A DNA stretch of 64,000 nucleotides from an uncultured Methylibium sp. (lineage in GTDB: Bacteria > Pseudomonadota > Gammaproteobacteria > Burkholderiales > Burkholderiaceae_C): NCBI RefSeq assembly GCF_902826655.1, contig NZ_CADEFR010000013.1, positions 19,121 through 83,120 on the forward strand, written 5' to 3'. The notes below the pieces were generated by a model. The model was not told where the DNA came from and did no database searches. It worked only from the letters and a program-made list of their open reading frames with translations. This document shows positions 7,514 to 19,282 of the stretch, one piece after another (positions within the stretch are counted from its first letter, which is position 1; each line of letters starts with the position of its first letter). The position numbers were made by a program, and so were the translations under genes.

Positions 7514-10330
7514 ATGGCCGTGACCACCGTCGCACAATTGGCCGCCGAGCTCAACCGGCCGGCCGCGACGCTGCTCGAGCAGCTGCATTCCGCCGGCGTC
7601 GCCAAGGCGTCGAGCGACGACGCCCTGACCGAAGGCGACAAGGAGCGCCTGCTCGACTACCTGCGCAGCGCGCACGGCACCAGCGCCGGCGGCGAGCGCA
7701 AGAAGATCACGCTCACCAAGAAGTCGACCACCGAGATCAAGCAGGCCGATGCCTCCGGCAAGGCGCGCACGATCCAGGTCGAGGTGCGCAAGAAGCGTGT
7801 CTTCGTCAAGCGTGACGACACGCCGGCACCCGAGGAAGCCGCCCCGGCCGCGCCTGTGATCGACGAGGCCGAGCTCCGCAAGCGCGAGGAAGAAGCGAGC
7901 CGCCAGGCCGAGCTGCTGCGTCGCCAGGAAGAAGACCTGGCCGAGAAGCGCCGTGCCCGCGAGGCCCAGGAGCAGGCCGAACGCGACGCCGCCGAGCAGC
8001 GCCAGCGTGCCGCCGCCGAGCAGGCTGCGGCCGCGCTGGCCGCCGCCGCCGAAGTGCCGACCGGCAAGAAGGACAAGGCGGCCGCCGCGCCGGCTGCAGC
8101 CGCGGTGGTTCCGGCCGCTCCGGCAGAGCCGGTCAAGCCGGCGGTGCGCGTCGTCAAGGCCGCTGACATCGAGGCCGAAGAGAAGCTCAAGGCCGCCGAG
8201 CTCGCCAAGCGGCGCAAGGCGGCCGAAGACGAGGCCTCGGCGATCCGCGCGATGATGAACGCACCGAAGAAGGTGCTCGTCGCGAAGAAGCCCGAGGAAC
8301 CGAAGCCGGCCGAAGGCATCAAGGGCACGATCCACAAGCCCACCGCCAAGCCGGGTGCCACGACGGCCCCGGGTGCTGCCAAGCCGGGCGACAAGAAGTC
8401 GGTCAAGTCCGAGAAGCTGTCGTCCAGCTGGGCCGATGACGCGGCCAAGAAGCGCGCGGCGCTCAAGGGCCGCCCCGACACCGGCGGCCGTGGCGGCTGG
8501 AAGGCGCCGCGCGGCGGTCGCCGCGGCGATCGCGGCGATGGCATGTCGTCCGCGCCGATCCAGGTCGAGGCGCAGGTCCACGAGGTGCACGTGCCCGAGA
8601 CCATCTCGGTCGCCGACCTCGCGCACAAGATGAGCGTCAAGGCCTCCGAGGTCATCAAGCAGCTGATGAAGCTGGGCCAGATGGTCACGATCAACCAGCA
8701 GCTCGACCAGGAGACCGCGATGATCCTGGTCGAGGAGATGGGCCACAAGGCCTTTGCGGCCAAGCTCGACGACCCGGATGCCTTCCTCGAGGAGGAAGCC
8801 GCGGTATCCGAGGCCGAGATGCTGCCGCGCGCGCCGGTGGTCACCGTGATGGGCCACGTCGACCACGGCAAGACCTCGCTGCTGGACTACATCCGCACCA
8901 CGCGCGTGGCGGCGGGCGAGGCCGGCGGAATCACGCAGCACATCGGGGCTTACCACGTGGAAACGCCGCGCGGCATGATCACCTTCCTCGACACGCCGGG
9001 CCACGAGGCCTTCACGGCCATGCGTGCCCGCGGCGCCAAGGCGACCGACCTGGTGATCCTGGTCGTGGCCGCCGACGACGGCGTCATGCCGCAGACCAAG
9101 GAAGCGATCCACCACGCCAAGGCGGCCGAGGTGCCGCTGGTCGTGGCCATCAACAAGATCGACAAGCCCGGCCACAACATCGAGCGCGTGCGCAGCGAGC
9201 TGATCGCCGAGCAGGTCGTGCCCGAGGACTTCGGCGGCGACTCGCCGTTCGTGCAGGTGTCGGCCAAGACCGGCCAGGGCATCGACGACCTGCTGGAGCA
9301 GGTCCTGCTGCAGGCCGAGGTGCTGGAGCTCAAGGCGCAGAAGGACGCGCCGGCCAAGGGCCTGGTCATCGAGGCGCAGCTGGACAAGGGCCGCGGCCCG
9401 GTGGCCACGGTGCTGGTGCAGAGCGGCACGCTCAAGCGCGGCGACGTGGTGCTGGCCGGCTCGACCTACGGTCGCGTGCGCGCGATGCTCGACGAGAACG
9501 GCAAGCCCGCCAACGAGGCCGGGCCTTCCATCCCGGTCGAGATCCAGGGCCTGACCGAGGTGCCGCAGGCCGGCGACGAGTTCATGGTGCTGGCCGACGA
9601 GCGGCGTGCGCGTGAGATCGCGACCTTCCGCTCGGGCAAGTACCGCGACGTGAAGCTGTCCAGGCAGCAGGCCGCCAAGCTCGAGAACATGTTCGAGAAC
9701 ATGGGCGAGGGCCAGGCGCAGACGCTGCCGCTCATCATCAAGGCCGACGTGCAGGGCTCGCAGGAGGCGCTGTCGGCGTCGCTGCTCAAGCTCAGCACGG
9801 CCGAGGTCAAGGTGCAGGTGGTGCACGCGGCGGTCGGCGGCATCAGCGAGAGCGACGTCAACCTGGCGATCGCGTCCAAGGCCGTCATCATCGGCTTCAA
9901 CGTGCGTGCCGACGCCGGCGCGCGCAAGCTGGCCGAAGGCAACAGCGTCGACCTGCGCTACTACAACATCATCTACGACGCGGTCGACGAGATCAAGGCG
10001 GCGATGAGCGGCATGCTGGCGCCGGAGCAGAAGGAAGAACTGCTCGGCACCGCCGAGATCCGGCTGGTCTTCGTGGCCTCCAAGATCGGCACGGTGGCCG
10101 GCTCGATGGTCACCTCGGGCCTGGTGCGTCGCGGTGCGCGCTTCCGCCTGCTGCGCGACAACGTCGTCGTCTACAGCGGCGAGGTCGAGTCGGTGCGGCG
10201 CCTCAAGGACGACGTGCGCGAGGTCAAGGAAGGCTTCGAGTGCGGCATCAAGCTGAAGAACTACAACGAGATCAAGGAAGGCGACCAGCTCGAGTTCTTC
10301 GAGATCAAGGAAGTCGCCCGAACGCTGTAA
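7514..10330 (+). CDS. infB: Translation initiation factor IF-2
   Basis: Protein of 938 residues. GTPase that brings fMet-tRNA to the 30S subunit and promotes subunit joining. An N-terminal IF2-N domain ([24 protein letters not shown]) is followed by a long charged Ala/Lys/Glu/Pro-rich linker (about residues 110-340), a second IF2-N-like domain ([23 protein letters not shown]), then the G domain with GHVDHGKT at residues 447-454, DTPGHEAF and NKID motifs, and the C-terminal tRNA-binding domains ending in GDQLEFFEI. The length is typical of betaproteobacteria. It starts 67 bases after nusA and is followed by a hairpin before rbfA. Confidence 0.98.
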   Translation: MAVTTVAQLAAELNRPAATLLEQLHSAGVAKASSDDALTEGDKERLLDYLRSAHGTSAGGERKKITLTKKSTTEIKQADASGKARTIQVEVRKKRVFVKRDDTPAPEEAAPAAPVIDEAELRKREEEASRQAELLRRQEEDLAEKRRAREAQEQAERDAAEQRQRAAAEQAAAALAAAAEVPTGKKDKAAAAPAAAAVVPAAPAEPVKPAVRVVKAADIEAEEKLKAAELAKRRKAAEDEASAIRAMMNAPKKVLVAKKPEEPKPAEGIKGTIHKPTAKPGATTAPGAAKPGDKKSVKSEKLSSSWADDAAKKRAALKGRPDTGGRGGWKAPRGGRRGDRGDGMSSAPIQVEAQVHEVHVPETISVADLAHKMSVKASEVIKQLMKLGQMVTINQQLDQETAMILVEEMGHKAFAAKLDDPDAFLEEEAAVSEAEMLPRAPVVTVMGHVDHGKTSLLDYIRTTRVAAGEAGGITQHIGAYHVETPRGMITFLDTPGHEAFTAMRARGAKATDLVILVVAADDGVMPQTKEAIHHAKAAEVPLVVAINKIDKPGHNIERVRSELIAEQVVPEDFGGDSPFVQVSAKTGQGIDDLLEQVLLQAEVLELKAQKDAPAKGLVIEAQLDKGRGPVATVLVQSGTLKRGDVVLAGSTYGRVRAMLDENGKPANEAGPSIPVEIQGLTEVPQAGDEFMVLADERRAREIATFRSGKYRDVKLSRQQAAKLENMFENMGEGQAQTLPLIIKADVQGSQEALSASLLKLSTAEVKVQVVHAAVGGISESDVNLAIASKAVIIGFNVRADAGARKLAEGNSVDLRYYNIIYDAVDEIKAAMSGMLAPEQKEELLGTAEIRLVFVASKIGTVAGSMVTSGLVRRGARFRLLRDNVVVYSGEVESVRRLKDDVREVKEGFECGIKLKNYNEIKEGDQLEFFEIKEVARTL

Positions 10331-10352
10331 GGCGGTCCTTGCTCATCCTCGA

Positions 10353-10387
10353 ACAAGCCCCGCCCTCCGAAAGATGGCGGGGCTTGT
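10353..10387 (+). terminator. 12-bp hairpin between infB and rbfA
   Basis: Perfect 12-bp stem: ACAAGCCCCGCC (10353-10364) with GGCGGGGCTTGT (10376-10387), 11-nt loop. Only CTTT follows, so termination would be partial; it may instead protect or separate the infB and rbfA messages. Confidence 0.55.
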
Positions 10388-10405
10388 CTTTGGAGGCGCC
10401 CCACG

Positions 10406-10771
10406 ATGAAACACAAGCGAGTCATTCCCAACCGCAGCTTCCGCGTCGCCGACCAGATCCAGCGCGACGTCGCCGAGCTGATCCGCGAGCTGAAGGATCC
10501 GCGCGTCGGCATGGTGACGGTGCAGGCCGTCGAGGTGTCGGCGGACTACGCGCACGCGAAGGTGTTCTTCTCGGTGCTGATGGGCGACCCGGCCGAGTGC
10601 GAGACCGCGCTGAACGAGGCCGCCGGCTGGCTGCGCAACAGCCTCTTCAAGCGCCTGCAGATCCACACCGTGCCGACGCTGCATTTCCAGTTCGACCGCA
10701 CCACCGAGCGGGCGGCCGACCTGAATGCACTCATCCATCAGGCCAACGCGACCCGCGCCAAGGAAGACTGA
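10406..10771 (+). CDS. rbfA: 30S ribosome-binding factor RbfA
   Basis: Protein of 121 residues that binds the 30S subunit near the 5' end of 16S rRNA and assists its maturation, notably in the cold. The KH-like fold is recognisable by [27 protein letters not shown] near the start, the [12 protein letters not shown] strand and the [11 protein letters not shown] segment close to the C-terminus. Normal length for the family. It lies in the conserved infB-rbfA-truB order and ends 7 bases before truB begins. Confidence 0.97.
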   Translation: MKHKRVIPNRSFRVADQIQRDVAELIRELKDPRVGMVTVQAVEVSADYAHAKVFFSVLMGDPAECETALNEAAGWLRNSLFKRLQIHTVPTLHFQFDRTTERAADLNALIHQANATRAKED

Positions 10772-10778
10772 GCCTGTC

Positions 10779-11758
10779 ATGTCCGCGAGCTCCCGTCCGC
10801 CGCGCCAGCCGCGCCGTGCCCTGCACGGCGTGCTGCTGCTCGACAAGCCGCTGGGCTGGTCGAGCAACGATGCGCTGCAGAAGGTCAAGGGAATGCTGCG
10901 CGCCGAGAAGGGCGGCCACACCGGGACGCTGGACCCGCTGGCCACCGGCCTGCTGCCGCTGTGCTTCGGCGCGGCGACCAAGTTCTCGCAGGCCAGCCTG
11001 GACGCCGACAAGACCTACCGTGCGACGCTGAAGCTCGGCGTCACGCGGGTCGGCGGCGACCTGGAAGGCGAGGTCCTCGAGACCCGGCCGGTCGCCTTCG
11101 ACGATGCCGCACTGGCCGCTGCCTGCGCCGCGCTGACCGGCAGCATCGAGCAGCTGCCGCCGATGCAGTCGGCGCTCAAGCACGAAGGCCGCGCGCTGTA
11201 CGAGTACGCCCGCGCCGGCGTCGAGGTCGAGCGCCTGCCGCGCCGCGTCCAGGTTCATCGGCTCGACATCGTCGGCCGGCAGGATGATGAACTGCAGATC
11301 GAGGTCTGCGTCAGCAAGGGCACCTACGTGCGCACCCTGGCCGAAGACCTGGGCGCCGCGCTCGGTTGCGGGGCGCACCTGATTGCCTTGCGCCGCACCG
11401 CCAGCGGGCCGGTCCGCGTGGACGACGCCATCACGATCGACGCCCTGCAGGCCCTCGAACCCGCCGAACGCGAATCGCGGCTGCTGCCGCCCGACGTGCT
11501 GCTGTCCGGCTGGCCTGCGGTCCAGCTGGCGACCGACGAGGCCGCGCGCTTCCTGACGGGCCTGCGCCGCCGCACCGAAGCCCGCGACTGCGCGGCCGTG
11601 CGCGTCTACGGCCCCGAGCCGCGCGCCTTCCTGGGCAGCGCCCACGTCAAGGGCGGCGAGCTGATCCCTGGCCGGCTGTTGAGCCCACCCGAGGTGCAGG
11701 CGCTGGTCGCCGTTGCACCGCCTCCGAATCCCGCATCCCCGCATCCCGTGAGCACGAC

Positions 11759-11762
<4 letters not shown>
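10779..11762 (+). CDS. truB: tRNA pseudouridine(55) synthase TruB
   Basis: Protein of 327 residues forming pseudouridine 55 in the T loop of tRNAs. The catalytic aspartate is Asp52 in [15 protein letters not shown]; other family marks are [14 protein letters not shown] near the start, [21 protein letters not shown] and the [14 protein letters not shown] motif, with a C-terminal PUA-like segment. ATG 10779 is the family start, although the frame is open to 10725. The stop overlaps the typA start codon (ATGA), so translation of the two is probably coupled. Confidence 0.97.
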
Positions 11763-13591
<1,829 letters not shown>

Positions 13592-13610
13592 GCCGGCGCC
13601 GGGCCGCTGC

Positions 13611-14519
13611 ATGACGCACGGGCGAGCCGTCGCCTCGATGATCCTGGTGACGCTCCTCTGGAGCATCGCCGGCGTCGTGACGCGGCATCTGGACGCCGCG
13701 CGCAGCTTCGAGGTGACGTTCTGGCGCAGTCTCTTCAATGCGCTGGCCCTGGCCGTCGCGCTGACCGCGATGCGCGGGCCGGCGTTGTGGCGCGGCCTGC
13801 TGCGGGCGCCGGGGCCGGTGTGGGTCTCGGGCCTGTGCTGGTCGGTGATGTTCACGGCCTTCATGGTCGCCATCACGCTGACGACGGTGGCCAATGTGCT
13901 GGTCACGATGGCGATCGGGCCGCTGATCACCGCACTGTTCGCGCGCCTCTTCCTGCACCACCGCCTGCCGGTGCGCACCTGGGTGGCCATCGCGGTCGGT
14001 GGCGCCGGCATCGCATGGATGTTCGGTCGCGAGGCCAGCGAAGGCCTGTCGGTCGTCGGCACGCTGGTCGCGCTCGCGGTGCCGCTGGCCGCAGCGACCA
14101 ACTGGACGCTGCTGCAGCACATCGGCCACGGCTCCGGCGACCCGGACGGCGAGGGCGCCCCGCAGGACATGCTGCCCGCGGTGCTGATCGGTGCCGTGAT
14201 CTCGGCGGCGACGACCCTGCCGCTGGCCTGGCCCTTCCAGGCCTCGACGCACGACCTGGGCCTGCTGGCGATGCTGGGCGTCGTCCAGCTCGCCATCCCC
14301 TGCCTGCTGGTCGTGCGCCTGACGCGCGAGCTGCCGGCGCCCGAGATCGCACTGCTGGGCCTGCTGGAAGTGGTGTTCGGTGTCGCCTGGGCCTGGCTCG
14401 GCGCCGGCGAGCATCCGGGCGCCAGCGCGCTGACCGGCGGTGCGCTGGTGCTGGGGGCGCTGGTGGCCAACGAACTGCTGGCGCTGAAGCGCCGACCCGA
14501 GGAGAACCTGCGCCCATGA
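13611..14519 (+). CDS. DMT superfamily transporter, EamA domains
   Basis: Integral inner-membrane protein of 302 residues with about ten hydrophobic segments arranged as two EamA repeats (the first opens with SMILVTLLWSIAGVV, the second near VPLAAATNWTLLQ). Members export metabolites such as amino acids or nucleotide derivatives; the substrate is unknown here. A loop rich in Gly/Asp (GHGSGDPDGEGAPQD, about residues 177-191) between the two halves is unusually polar. The gene begins 19 bases after typA and its stop overlaps the start of the following hydrolase gene (ATGA), so these two may be co-translated. Confidence 0.85.
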   Translation: MTHGRAVASMILVTLLWSIAGVVTRHLDAARSFEVTFWRSLFNALALAVALTAMRGPALWRGLLRAPGPVWVSGLCWSVMFTAFMVAITLTTVANVLVTMAIGPLITALFARLFLHHRLPVRTWVAIAVGGAGIAWMFGREASEGLSVVGTLVALAVPLAAATNWTLLQHIGHGSGDPDGEGAPQDMLPAVLIGAVISAATTLPLAWPFQASTHDLGLLAMLGVVQLAIPCLLVVRLTRELPAPEIALLGLLEVVFGVAWAWLGAGEHPGASALTGGALVLGALVANELLALKRRPEENLRP

Positions 14520-15634
14520 GTCCCCGTCCGCTGCCGCCGCTGGTCGGCGACTCCCAGGTGCTGGCCGAGGTGCGCGGCACGATCGGCCTCGTCACCCTGA
14601 ACCGCGCGGGTGCGCTGAACGCGCTGTCGCTGGGCATGATCCGCGACCTGACGGCGCTGCTGCGCCACTGGGCCGGCGACGCGGCGGTGCAGGCCGTCGT
14701 GGTGCGCGGCGCGGGCCGCGAGGGCAAGGCCCCGGCCTTCTGCGCCGGCGGCGACATCCGCTTCTTCCATCAGGCGGCGCTGGCCGGGGATCCGCGGCTG
14801 GAGGACTTCTTCACCGAGGAGTACGCCCTCAACCACCTGATCCACCGCTACCCCAAGCCCTACCTTGCGCTGATGGACGGCATCACGATGGGTGGCGGCA
14901 TGGGCATCTCGCAGGGCGCGCGGCTGCGCGTCGTGACCGAGCACAGCAAGCTCGCGATGCCCGAGACCCACATCGGCCTCTTCCCCGACGTCGGCGGCGG
15001 CTGGTTCCTCGGCCGCTGCCCGGACCATGTGGGCGAGTACCTCGCACTGACCGGTCACGTGCTCGGCGCCGGCGACGCGATCGCGCTCGGTCTGGCCGAC
15101 GTGATGCTGTCGTCGGGCGGCCTGCCGGCGCTGGTCGAGGCGCTGTGCGACCAGCCGCACGGCAGCGACGAGGCCTTGCTGGCCGCCGTCCGCGCGCGAG
15201 CCCAGGCCGCGCCGCCGGCCGCGCTGGACGCACATCGCACGGCCATCGACCGGCACTTCGCGCAGCGTGATGTGGCGGCGATCGCCGCATCGCTCGGGGC
15301 CGAAGACAGCGACTGGGCTCGCCACACGCTCGCCGCCCTGCGCCAGCGTTCGCCGCTGATGCTGGCCGTGACGCTGGAGCAGGTCCGCCGTGCGCGCACG
15401 ATGAGCCTGCCCGAGGACCTGCGCATGGAGCGCGACCTGGTGCGCCACTGCTTTCACCTGCGGCCCGGTGTCGCGAGCGAGACAGTCGAGGGCATCCGTG
15501 CGCTGGCCGTCGACAAGGACCACGCGCCGCGCTGGAGTCCGGCGCGCATCGAGGACGTCGGCGCCGATCAGGTCGCGGCCTTCTTCGCGAGTCCCTGGCC
15601 GGCCCACGCTCACCCGCTGCGCGACCTGGGCTGA
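14516..15634 (+). CDS. Enoyl-CoA hydratase/isomerase family protein, 3-hydroxyisobutyryl-CoA hydrolase type
   Basis: Protein of 372 residues. The crotonase fold is evident from VTLNRAGALNALS, the oxyanion-hole segments FCAGGDIRFFH and MDGITMGGGMGIS, and the MPETHIGLFPDVGGGWFL motif. The last motif, the length above 350 residues, and the C-terminal SLPEDLRMERDLVRHCF and EGIRALAVDKDHAPRW segments match 3-hydroxyisobutyryl-CoA hydrolases of valine breakdown rather than ordinary hydratases of about 260 residues. In that role it would release 3-hydroxyisobutyrate from its CoA ester. No other valine pathway gene is adjacent, so a different acyl-CoA hydrolase or hydratase role remains possible. Confidence 0.85.
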   Translation: MSPRPLPPLVGDSQVLAEVRGTIGLVTLNRAGALNALSLGMIRDLTALLRHWAGDAAVQAVVVRGAGREGKAPAFCAGGDIRFFHQAALAGDPRLEDFFTEEYALNHLIHRYPKPYLALMDGITMGGGMGISQGARLRVVTEHSKLAMPETHIGLFPDVGGGWFLGRCPDHVGEYLALTGHVLGAGDAIALGLADVMLSSGGLPALVEALCDQPHGSDEALLAAVRARAQAAPPAALDAHRTAIDRHFAQRDVAAIAASLGAEDSDWARHTLAALRQRSPLMLAVTLEQVRRARTMSLPEDLRMERDLVRHCFHLRPGVASETVEGIRALAVDKDHAPRWSPARIEDVGADQVAAFFASPWPAHAHPLRDLG

Positions 15635-15722
15635 CGGTTCCCGCGCGCTAGCGCAAACCCGCTGCATCGCGCCGCGCACCCGCGGCTAGCATGGTCCGGA
15701 CCCAGGGGCCAGGAGGCGAAGC

Positions 15723-17408
15723 ATGGTGCAGCAACTGAGCGGACTCGACGCGGCATTCCTCTATCTCGAGACGCCACAGATGCCCATGCACGTGGGCGCG
15801 CTGCACACCTTCAGCCTGCCGCCGGGCTATGCGGGGGACTTCGTCGCCGACGTGCGCCGTCACCTCCGCGAACGTGCACACCTCGCGCCGCCGCTGGGCC
15901 GCAAGCTGCTGCCGCTGCCGATGAACCTGGCGACGCCGGCGTGGACCGACGCCAGCGTCGACTTCGACTGGCACGTGATCGGCCTCAAGCTGCCGCGGCT
16001 GGCACGCGGCAGCACCGGCATGGCCGAAGCGCAGGCGCTGGTGTCCAGGCTGCACAGCCACCTGCTCGACCGCGACCGGCCGATGTGGCGATTTCACGTG
16101 CTCACCGGCTTCAAGCCGCTGCCCGACGGCTCGCCGGTGTTCGGCCTCTACACGCAGCTGCATCACGCCGCGGTCGACGGCCAGGCGGCGGTGGCGCTGG
16201 GGCAGGCCATCCTCGACCTCAGTGCCGACGGCCGCGCGATCAACATGCCGAGCGAGCGGCCGGCCAGCGTCGCCCTCGGCATGGCCGAACGCCTGGGCGG
16301 CGCGCTGGCCCACCAGATGAAGCAGATCGCCGACCTGGCGAAGGCGCTGCCGGGGACCGCCACCGCCGTCGGCAAGGCGGCGGGCCAGGTGGCCGCGAGC
16401 GGCGCCAAGGACGCGATGCTCGACGCCGCCAGGAAGGCCGCCAGCCGCTGGGTCGAGGTGCAGGACGCGAAGGGCCGCAAGCTGCAGGGCGGCATGCGCA
16501 ACCTGAAGATCGCGCCGCGCACCGTCTTCAACGTCACCGTCGGCCGGCGCCGCGCGTTCGCCGCGGTCAGCCTGTCGATGGCCGAGCTGAAGGTCCTGCG
16601 TACGGCTTTCGAGGCGACGCTCAACGACGTCGTGCTGGCCGTGTGCAGCGGAGCCCTGCGGCGCTACCTGCAGGCGCGCAAGGCGCTGCCTAAGGAGTCG
16701 CTGATCGCCGCGGTGCCGATCTCGCTGCGCGCGGCGGGCGACACGTCCGCCAGCAACCAGGCCTCGATGTCGGTCGTGAGCCTGGGCACGCACCTGGCCG
16801 CGCCGGCCCGGCGCGTGGCGCACGTCAAGGCCGCGACCGCCGCGATGAAGTCGGCCCTGGTGGACCTGAAGAGCGTGATGCCGACCGACTTTCCGACGCT
16901 GGGCGTGCCCTGGCTGCTGACCGGCATGGTCTCGCTGTACGGCCGCACGCGGCTGGCCGACCGCATCCCCCCGATCGCCAACGTGACGATCTCCAACGTG
17001 CCGGGGCCGGCCGTGCCGCTCTACCTGGCCGGCGCCAAGATGCTGAGCAACCACCCGACCTCGATCGTCGTGCACGGCGTGGCGCTGAACATCACGGTGC
17101 AGAGCTACAACGGCGCGCTCGAGTTCGGCGCGATGGCCTGCGCCAAGGCCATGCCCGACGTCGCGCTGTTCGCGCAGGCACTGCACGAGAGCCATGCCGA
17201 GCTGCTGGCGCTGGCGCACAAGACGCTGGCCCGATCGGCGGCGAAGCAGGCCGCCACCAAGGCCACCAAGGCCACCAAGGCACCGGCCGGCAAGGTCGCG
17301 AAGAAGGCCGCCGCGAAGACCGTCAGGAAGACGCCAGCGAAGGTCGCTGCCAAGGCGCCGCTGCGCAAGCCGCGCGCCCCGGCAACCGCCTCTAGAACGG
17401 CCCGTTAG
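15723..17408 (+). CDS. Wax ester synthase/diacylglycerol acyltransferase (WS/DGAT) with lysine-rich tail
   Basis: Protein of 561 residues that would join acyl-CoA to fatty alcohols or diacylglycerol, making neutral storage lipids at the inner membrane. The active-site motif HHAAVDG is at residues 147-153 (HHxxxDG), with the family start LSGLDAAFLYLET, the NDVVLAVCSGALRRYL motif and the later NVTISNVPGPAVPLYLAGAK. The last 60 residues are an Ala/Lys/Thr/Pro-rich basic tail resembling histone H1 tails; it is partly built from three 9-bp tandem repeats encoding ATK (17253-17279). The following gene is a lipase-like hydrolase. The SD-like GGAGG precedes the ATG. Confidence 0.92.
   Translation: MVQQLSGLDAAFLYLETPQMPMHVGALHTFSLPPGYAGDFVADVRRHLRERAHLAPPLGRKLLPLPMNLATPAWTDASVDFDWHVIGLKLPRLARGSTGMAEAQALVSRLHSHLLDRDRPMWRFHVLTGFKPLPDGSPVFGLYTQLHHAAVDGQAAVALGQAILDLSADGRAINMPSERPASVALGMAERLGGALAHQMKQIADLAKALPGTATAVGKAAGQVAASGAKDAMLDAARKAASRWVEVQDAKGRKLQGGMRNLKIAPRTVFNVTVGRRRAFAAVSLSMAELKVLRTAFEATLNDVVLAVCSGALRRYLQARKALPKESLIAAVPISLRAAGDTSASNQASMSVVSLGTHLAAPARRVAHVKAATAAMKSALVDLKSVMPTDFPTLGVPWLLTGMVSLYGRTRLADRIPPIANVTISNVPGPAVPLYLAGAKMLSNHPTSIVVHGVALNITVQSYNGALEFGAMACAKAMPDVALFAQALHESHAELLALAHKTLARSAAKQAATKATKATKAPAGKVAKKAAAKTVRKTPAKVAAKAPLRKPRAPATASRTAR
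17253..17279 (+). repeat. Three 9-bp tandem repeats in the WS/DGAT tail
   Basis: GCCACCAAG three times in perfect tandem, encoding ATK-ATK-ATK in the basic tail of the acyltransferase. Repeat number could vary by slippage without breaking the frame. Confidence 0.9.
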
Positions 17409-17439
17409 GATCGGGGCGTTCGTTCCCTTCGACGATTCC

Positions 17440-18240
17440 ATGTCCTTCTTTCCCGGCTCCGACGCCCGTTCCGTCCCGACCGAAGTCAAGGCGCCATCGC
17501 CTTTCCTGCTGATGCTCGAGGCGCGTGCGCCCTGGGAGTACGCGGCGCTGTGGCTCAGCAGCCCCTGGCTGCGCGAGCTGCCGCGCGGCGACGGGCATCC
17601 GGTGCTGGTGTTCCCGGGCCTCGGCGCCAACGACCTGTCGACCTATCCGCTGCGCAACCTGCTGACGGTGCTGGGCTACACGCCCTATCCCTGGAACTTC
17701 GGCTTCAACTTCGGGCCCCGGCCGGGCGTGCTGCGCGGCTGCGCCGAGCTGACGCGCGAGCTCTGCGACAAGCACGGCCAGCCCGTCAGCCTGATCGGCT
17801 GGAGCCTGGGTGGCGTCTACGCGCGCGAGGTCGCGAAGCTGGCGCCCGAGGCGACGCGCTGCGTCGTCACGCTGGGCACGCCCTTCGCCGGCCCGCCGAA
17901 GGCCAACCACGCATGGCGCGTCTACGAGTTCCTCAGCGGCCAGAAGATCGACGACCCGCACGAGCTGCGCGACCAGATCCACATCGCGCCGCCGGTGCCG
18001 ACCACGTCGGTCTACTCGCGCAGCGACGGTGTCGTCGCCTGGCCCTGCAGCCTGAACGAGGACGGGCCGCTGACCGAGAACATCGAGGTCTTCGCCAGCC
18101 ATGTGGGCCTCGGGCTCAACCCGCTGGCGCTGACGGCCGTCGCCGACCGCCTGACGCAGGACCCCAAGCGCTGGCGCAAGTTCGACCGGCCCGGCGCGCT
18201 GGCCTGGCTGGTGAAGCACGGCCCGGCACGTCCCGCCTGA
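17440..18240 (+). CDS. Alpha/beta hydrolase, lipase-like
   Basis: Protein of 266 residues with an alpha/beta hydrolase fold: HPVLVFPGLGANDLSTYPLRNLL near the start (oxyanion region), the nucleophile elbow GWSLGG with Ser122, and SHVGLGLNPLALTAVADRL carrying the likely catalytic His near the end. The region between, TRCVVTLGTPFAGPPKANHAW, is typical of esterase/lipase proteins of the PGAP1-like group. ATG 17440 begins 31 bases after the WS/DGAT gene, so the pair probably makes and mobilises neutral lipid. No signal peptide is seen, consistent with an intracellular enzyme. The actual substrate is inferred from the neighbour only. Confidence 0.8.
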   Translation: MSFFPGSDARSVPTEVKAPSPFLLMLEARAPWEYAALWLSSPWLRELPRGDGHPVLVFPGLGANDLSTYPLRNLLTVLGYTPYPWNFGFNFGPRPGVLRGCAELTRELCDKHGQPVSLIGWSLGGVYAREVAKLAPEATRCVVTLGTPFAGPPKANHAWRVYEFLSGQKIDDPHELRDQIHIAPPVPTTSVYSRSDGVVAWPCSLNEDGPLTENIEVFASHVGLGLNPLALTAVADRLTQDPKRWRKFDRPGALAWLVKHGPARPA

Positions 18241-18249
18241 TGACGACCA

Positions 18250-18322
18250 CCCCCGTTGCGGCTGCGCCGCTCCCCCTCCAGGGGGCGCCGCTAGCGGACC
18301 GGCAGAGCCGGATCCACGGCGG
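18250..18322. repeat. Extragenic palindromic repeat (three successive hairpins)
   Basis: In 73 bases there are three short palindromes in a row: GCGGC-TGC-GCCGC (18258-18270), CCCCC-TCCA-GGGGG (18272-18285) and CCGGC-AGA-GCCGG (18299-18311). I recognise this composite (CCCCCTCCAGGGGGCGCC core) as a kind of interspersed repeat common between genes in Burkholderiales. It fills most of the 145-base gap after the lipase-like gene and may act as an mRNA end-stabiliser or a REP-like element. Confidence 0.65.
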
Positions 18323-18385
18323 CTGCTGGGTTGGCACCGGTGCATGGGTAGTGGTGGGCGTTGGGCGGCAACCGTCTAGCTCAAG

Positions 18386-19282
18386 ATGAAGATCCAGGCC
18401 GGCAGCACCACACTCGAAGTCGAAGTCCACGGTCCCGACAGCGGCGAACCGCTGCTGCTGATCATGGGCCTGGGCATGCAGCTGATCGCCTGGCGCGAAG
18501 GCCTGGTCGAGCAATTGGTGGCGCGGGGCTTCCGCGTGATCCGCTTCGACAACCGCGACGTCGGCCTGTCGCAGCGCTTCGACCACCTCGGCACGCCCAA
18601 CCTCATGTGGCAGACGCTGCGCTTCCTGGCGCGGCTGCCGGTGCAGGCGCCGTACACGCTGCGCGAGCTGGCGGCCGACACCGTTGCGCTGCTCGATGCG
18701 CTGGGCATCGCGAAGGCGCATGTCTGCGGCGCGTCGATGGGCGGCATGATCGCGCAACGCGTCGCGGCCGATCATCCGTCGCGCGTGAAGAGCCTGACGC
18801 TGATGATGACGACATCGGGCGCGCGCCACCTGCCGCAGCCGACGCGCGCCGCGCGTGCCGCCTTGCTGGCGCGCCCGGCATCGCCGACGGCCGACGCCGT
18901 GCTGGACCACTACGTGCGCCTGTTCCGCGTGATCGGCAGCCCCGGCTACCCGGCCCCCGAGGAAGAGCTGCGCGCCACGCTGCGCCGCAGCCTGGACCGC
19001 GGCGGCCTGAAGAGCGGCCCCGGCGTCGCCCGGCAACTCGTCGCGATCGCTGCCGACGGCGACCGCACGCCGCTGCTGGGCCGCATCGCCGTGCCGACGC
19101 AGATCATCCATGGCCAGGCCGACCCGCTGGTGCCGCTGGCCTGCGGCGTGCAGCTCTCGCAGGCGATCAAGGGTGCGCAGTTCGACGCCGTCGAAGGCAT
19201 GGGCCACGACCTGCCGGCGCCGCTGTGGCCGCTGTTCGCGGACCGCATCGAGCAGGCGGCGCGGCGGGCGTCGCCACCATGA
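18386..19282 (+). CDS. Alpha/beta hydrolase
   Basis: Protein of 298 residues. The fold is shown by LLLIMGLGMQLIAW (HG-like oxyanion region), RVIRFDNRDVGLSQ, the nucleophile elbow GASMGG with Ser117, the acid-bearing QIIHGQADPLVPL and the terminal GMGHDLP histidine. The pattern FDNRDVGLS is typical of a hydrolase subgroup close to esterases and the aclacinomycin methylesterase RdmC; a defined substrate cannot be named. The stop overlaps the start of a small lipoprotein gene by four bases. Confidence 0.85.
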   Translation: MKIQAGSTTLEVEVHGPDSGEPLLLIMGLGMQLIAWREGLVEQLVARGFRVIRFDNRDVGLSQRFDHLGTPNLMWQTLRFLARLPVQAPYTLRELAADTVALLDALGIAKAHVCGASMGGMIAQRVAADHPSRVKSLTLMMTTSGARHLPQPTRAARAALLARPASPTADAVLDHYVRLFRVIGSPGYPAPEEELRATLRRSLDRGGLKSGPGVARQLVAIAADGDRTPLLGRIAVPTQIIHGQADPLVPLACGVQLSQAIKGAQFDAVEGMGHDLPAPLWPLFADRIEQAARRASPP

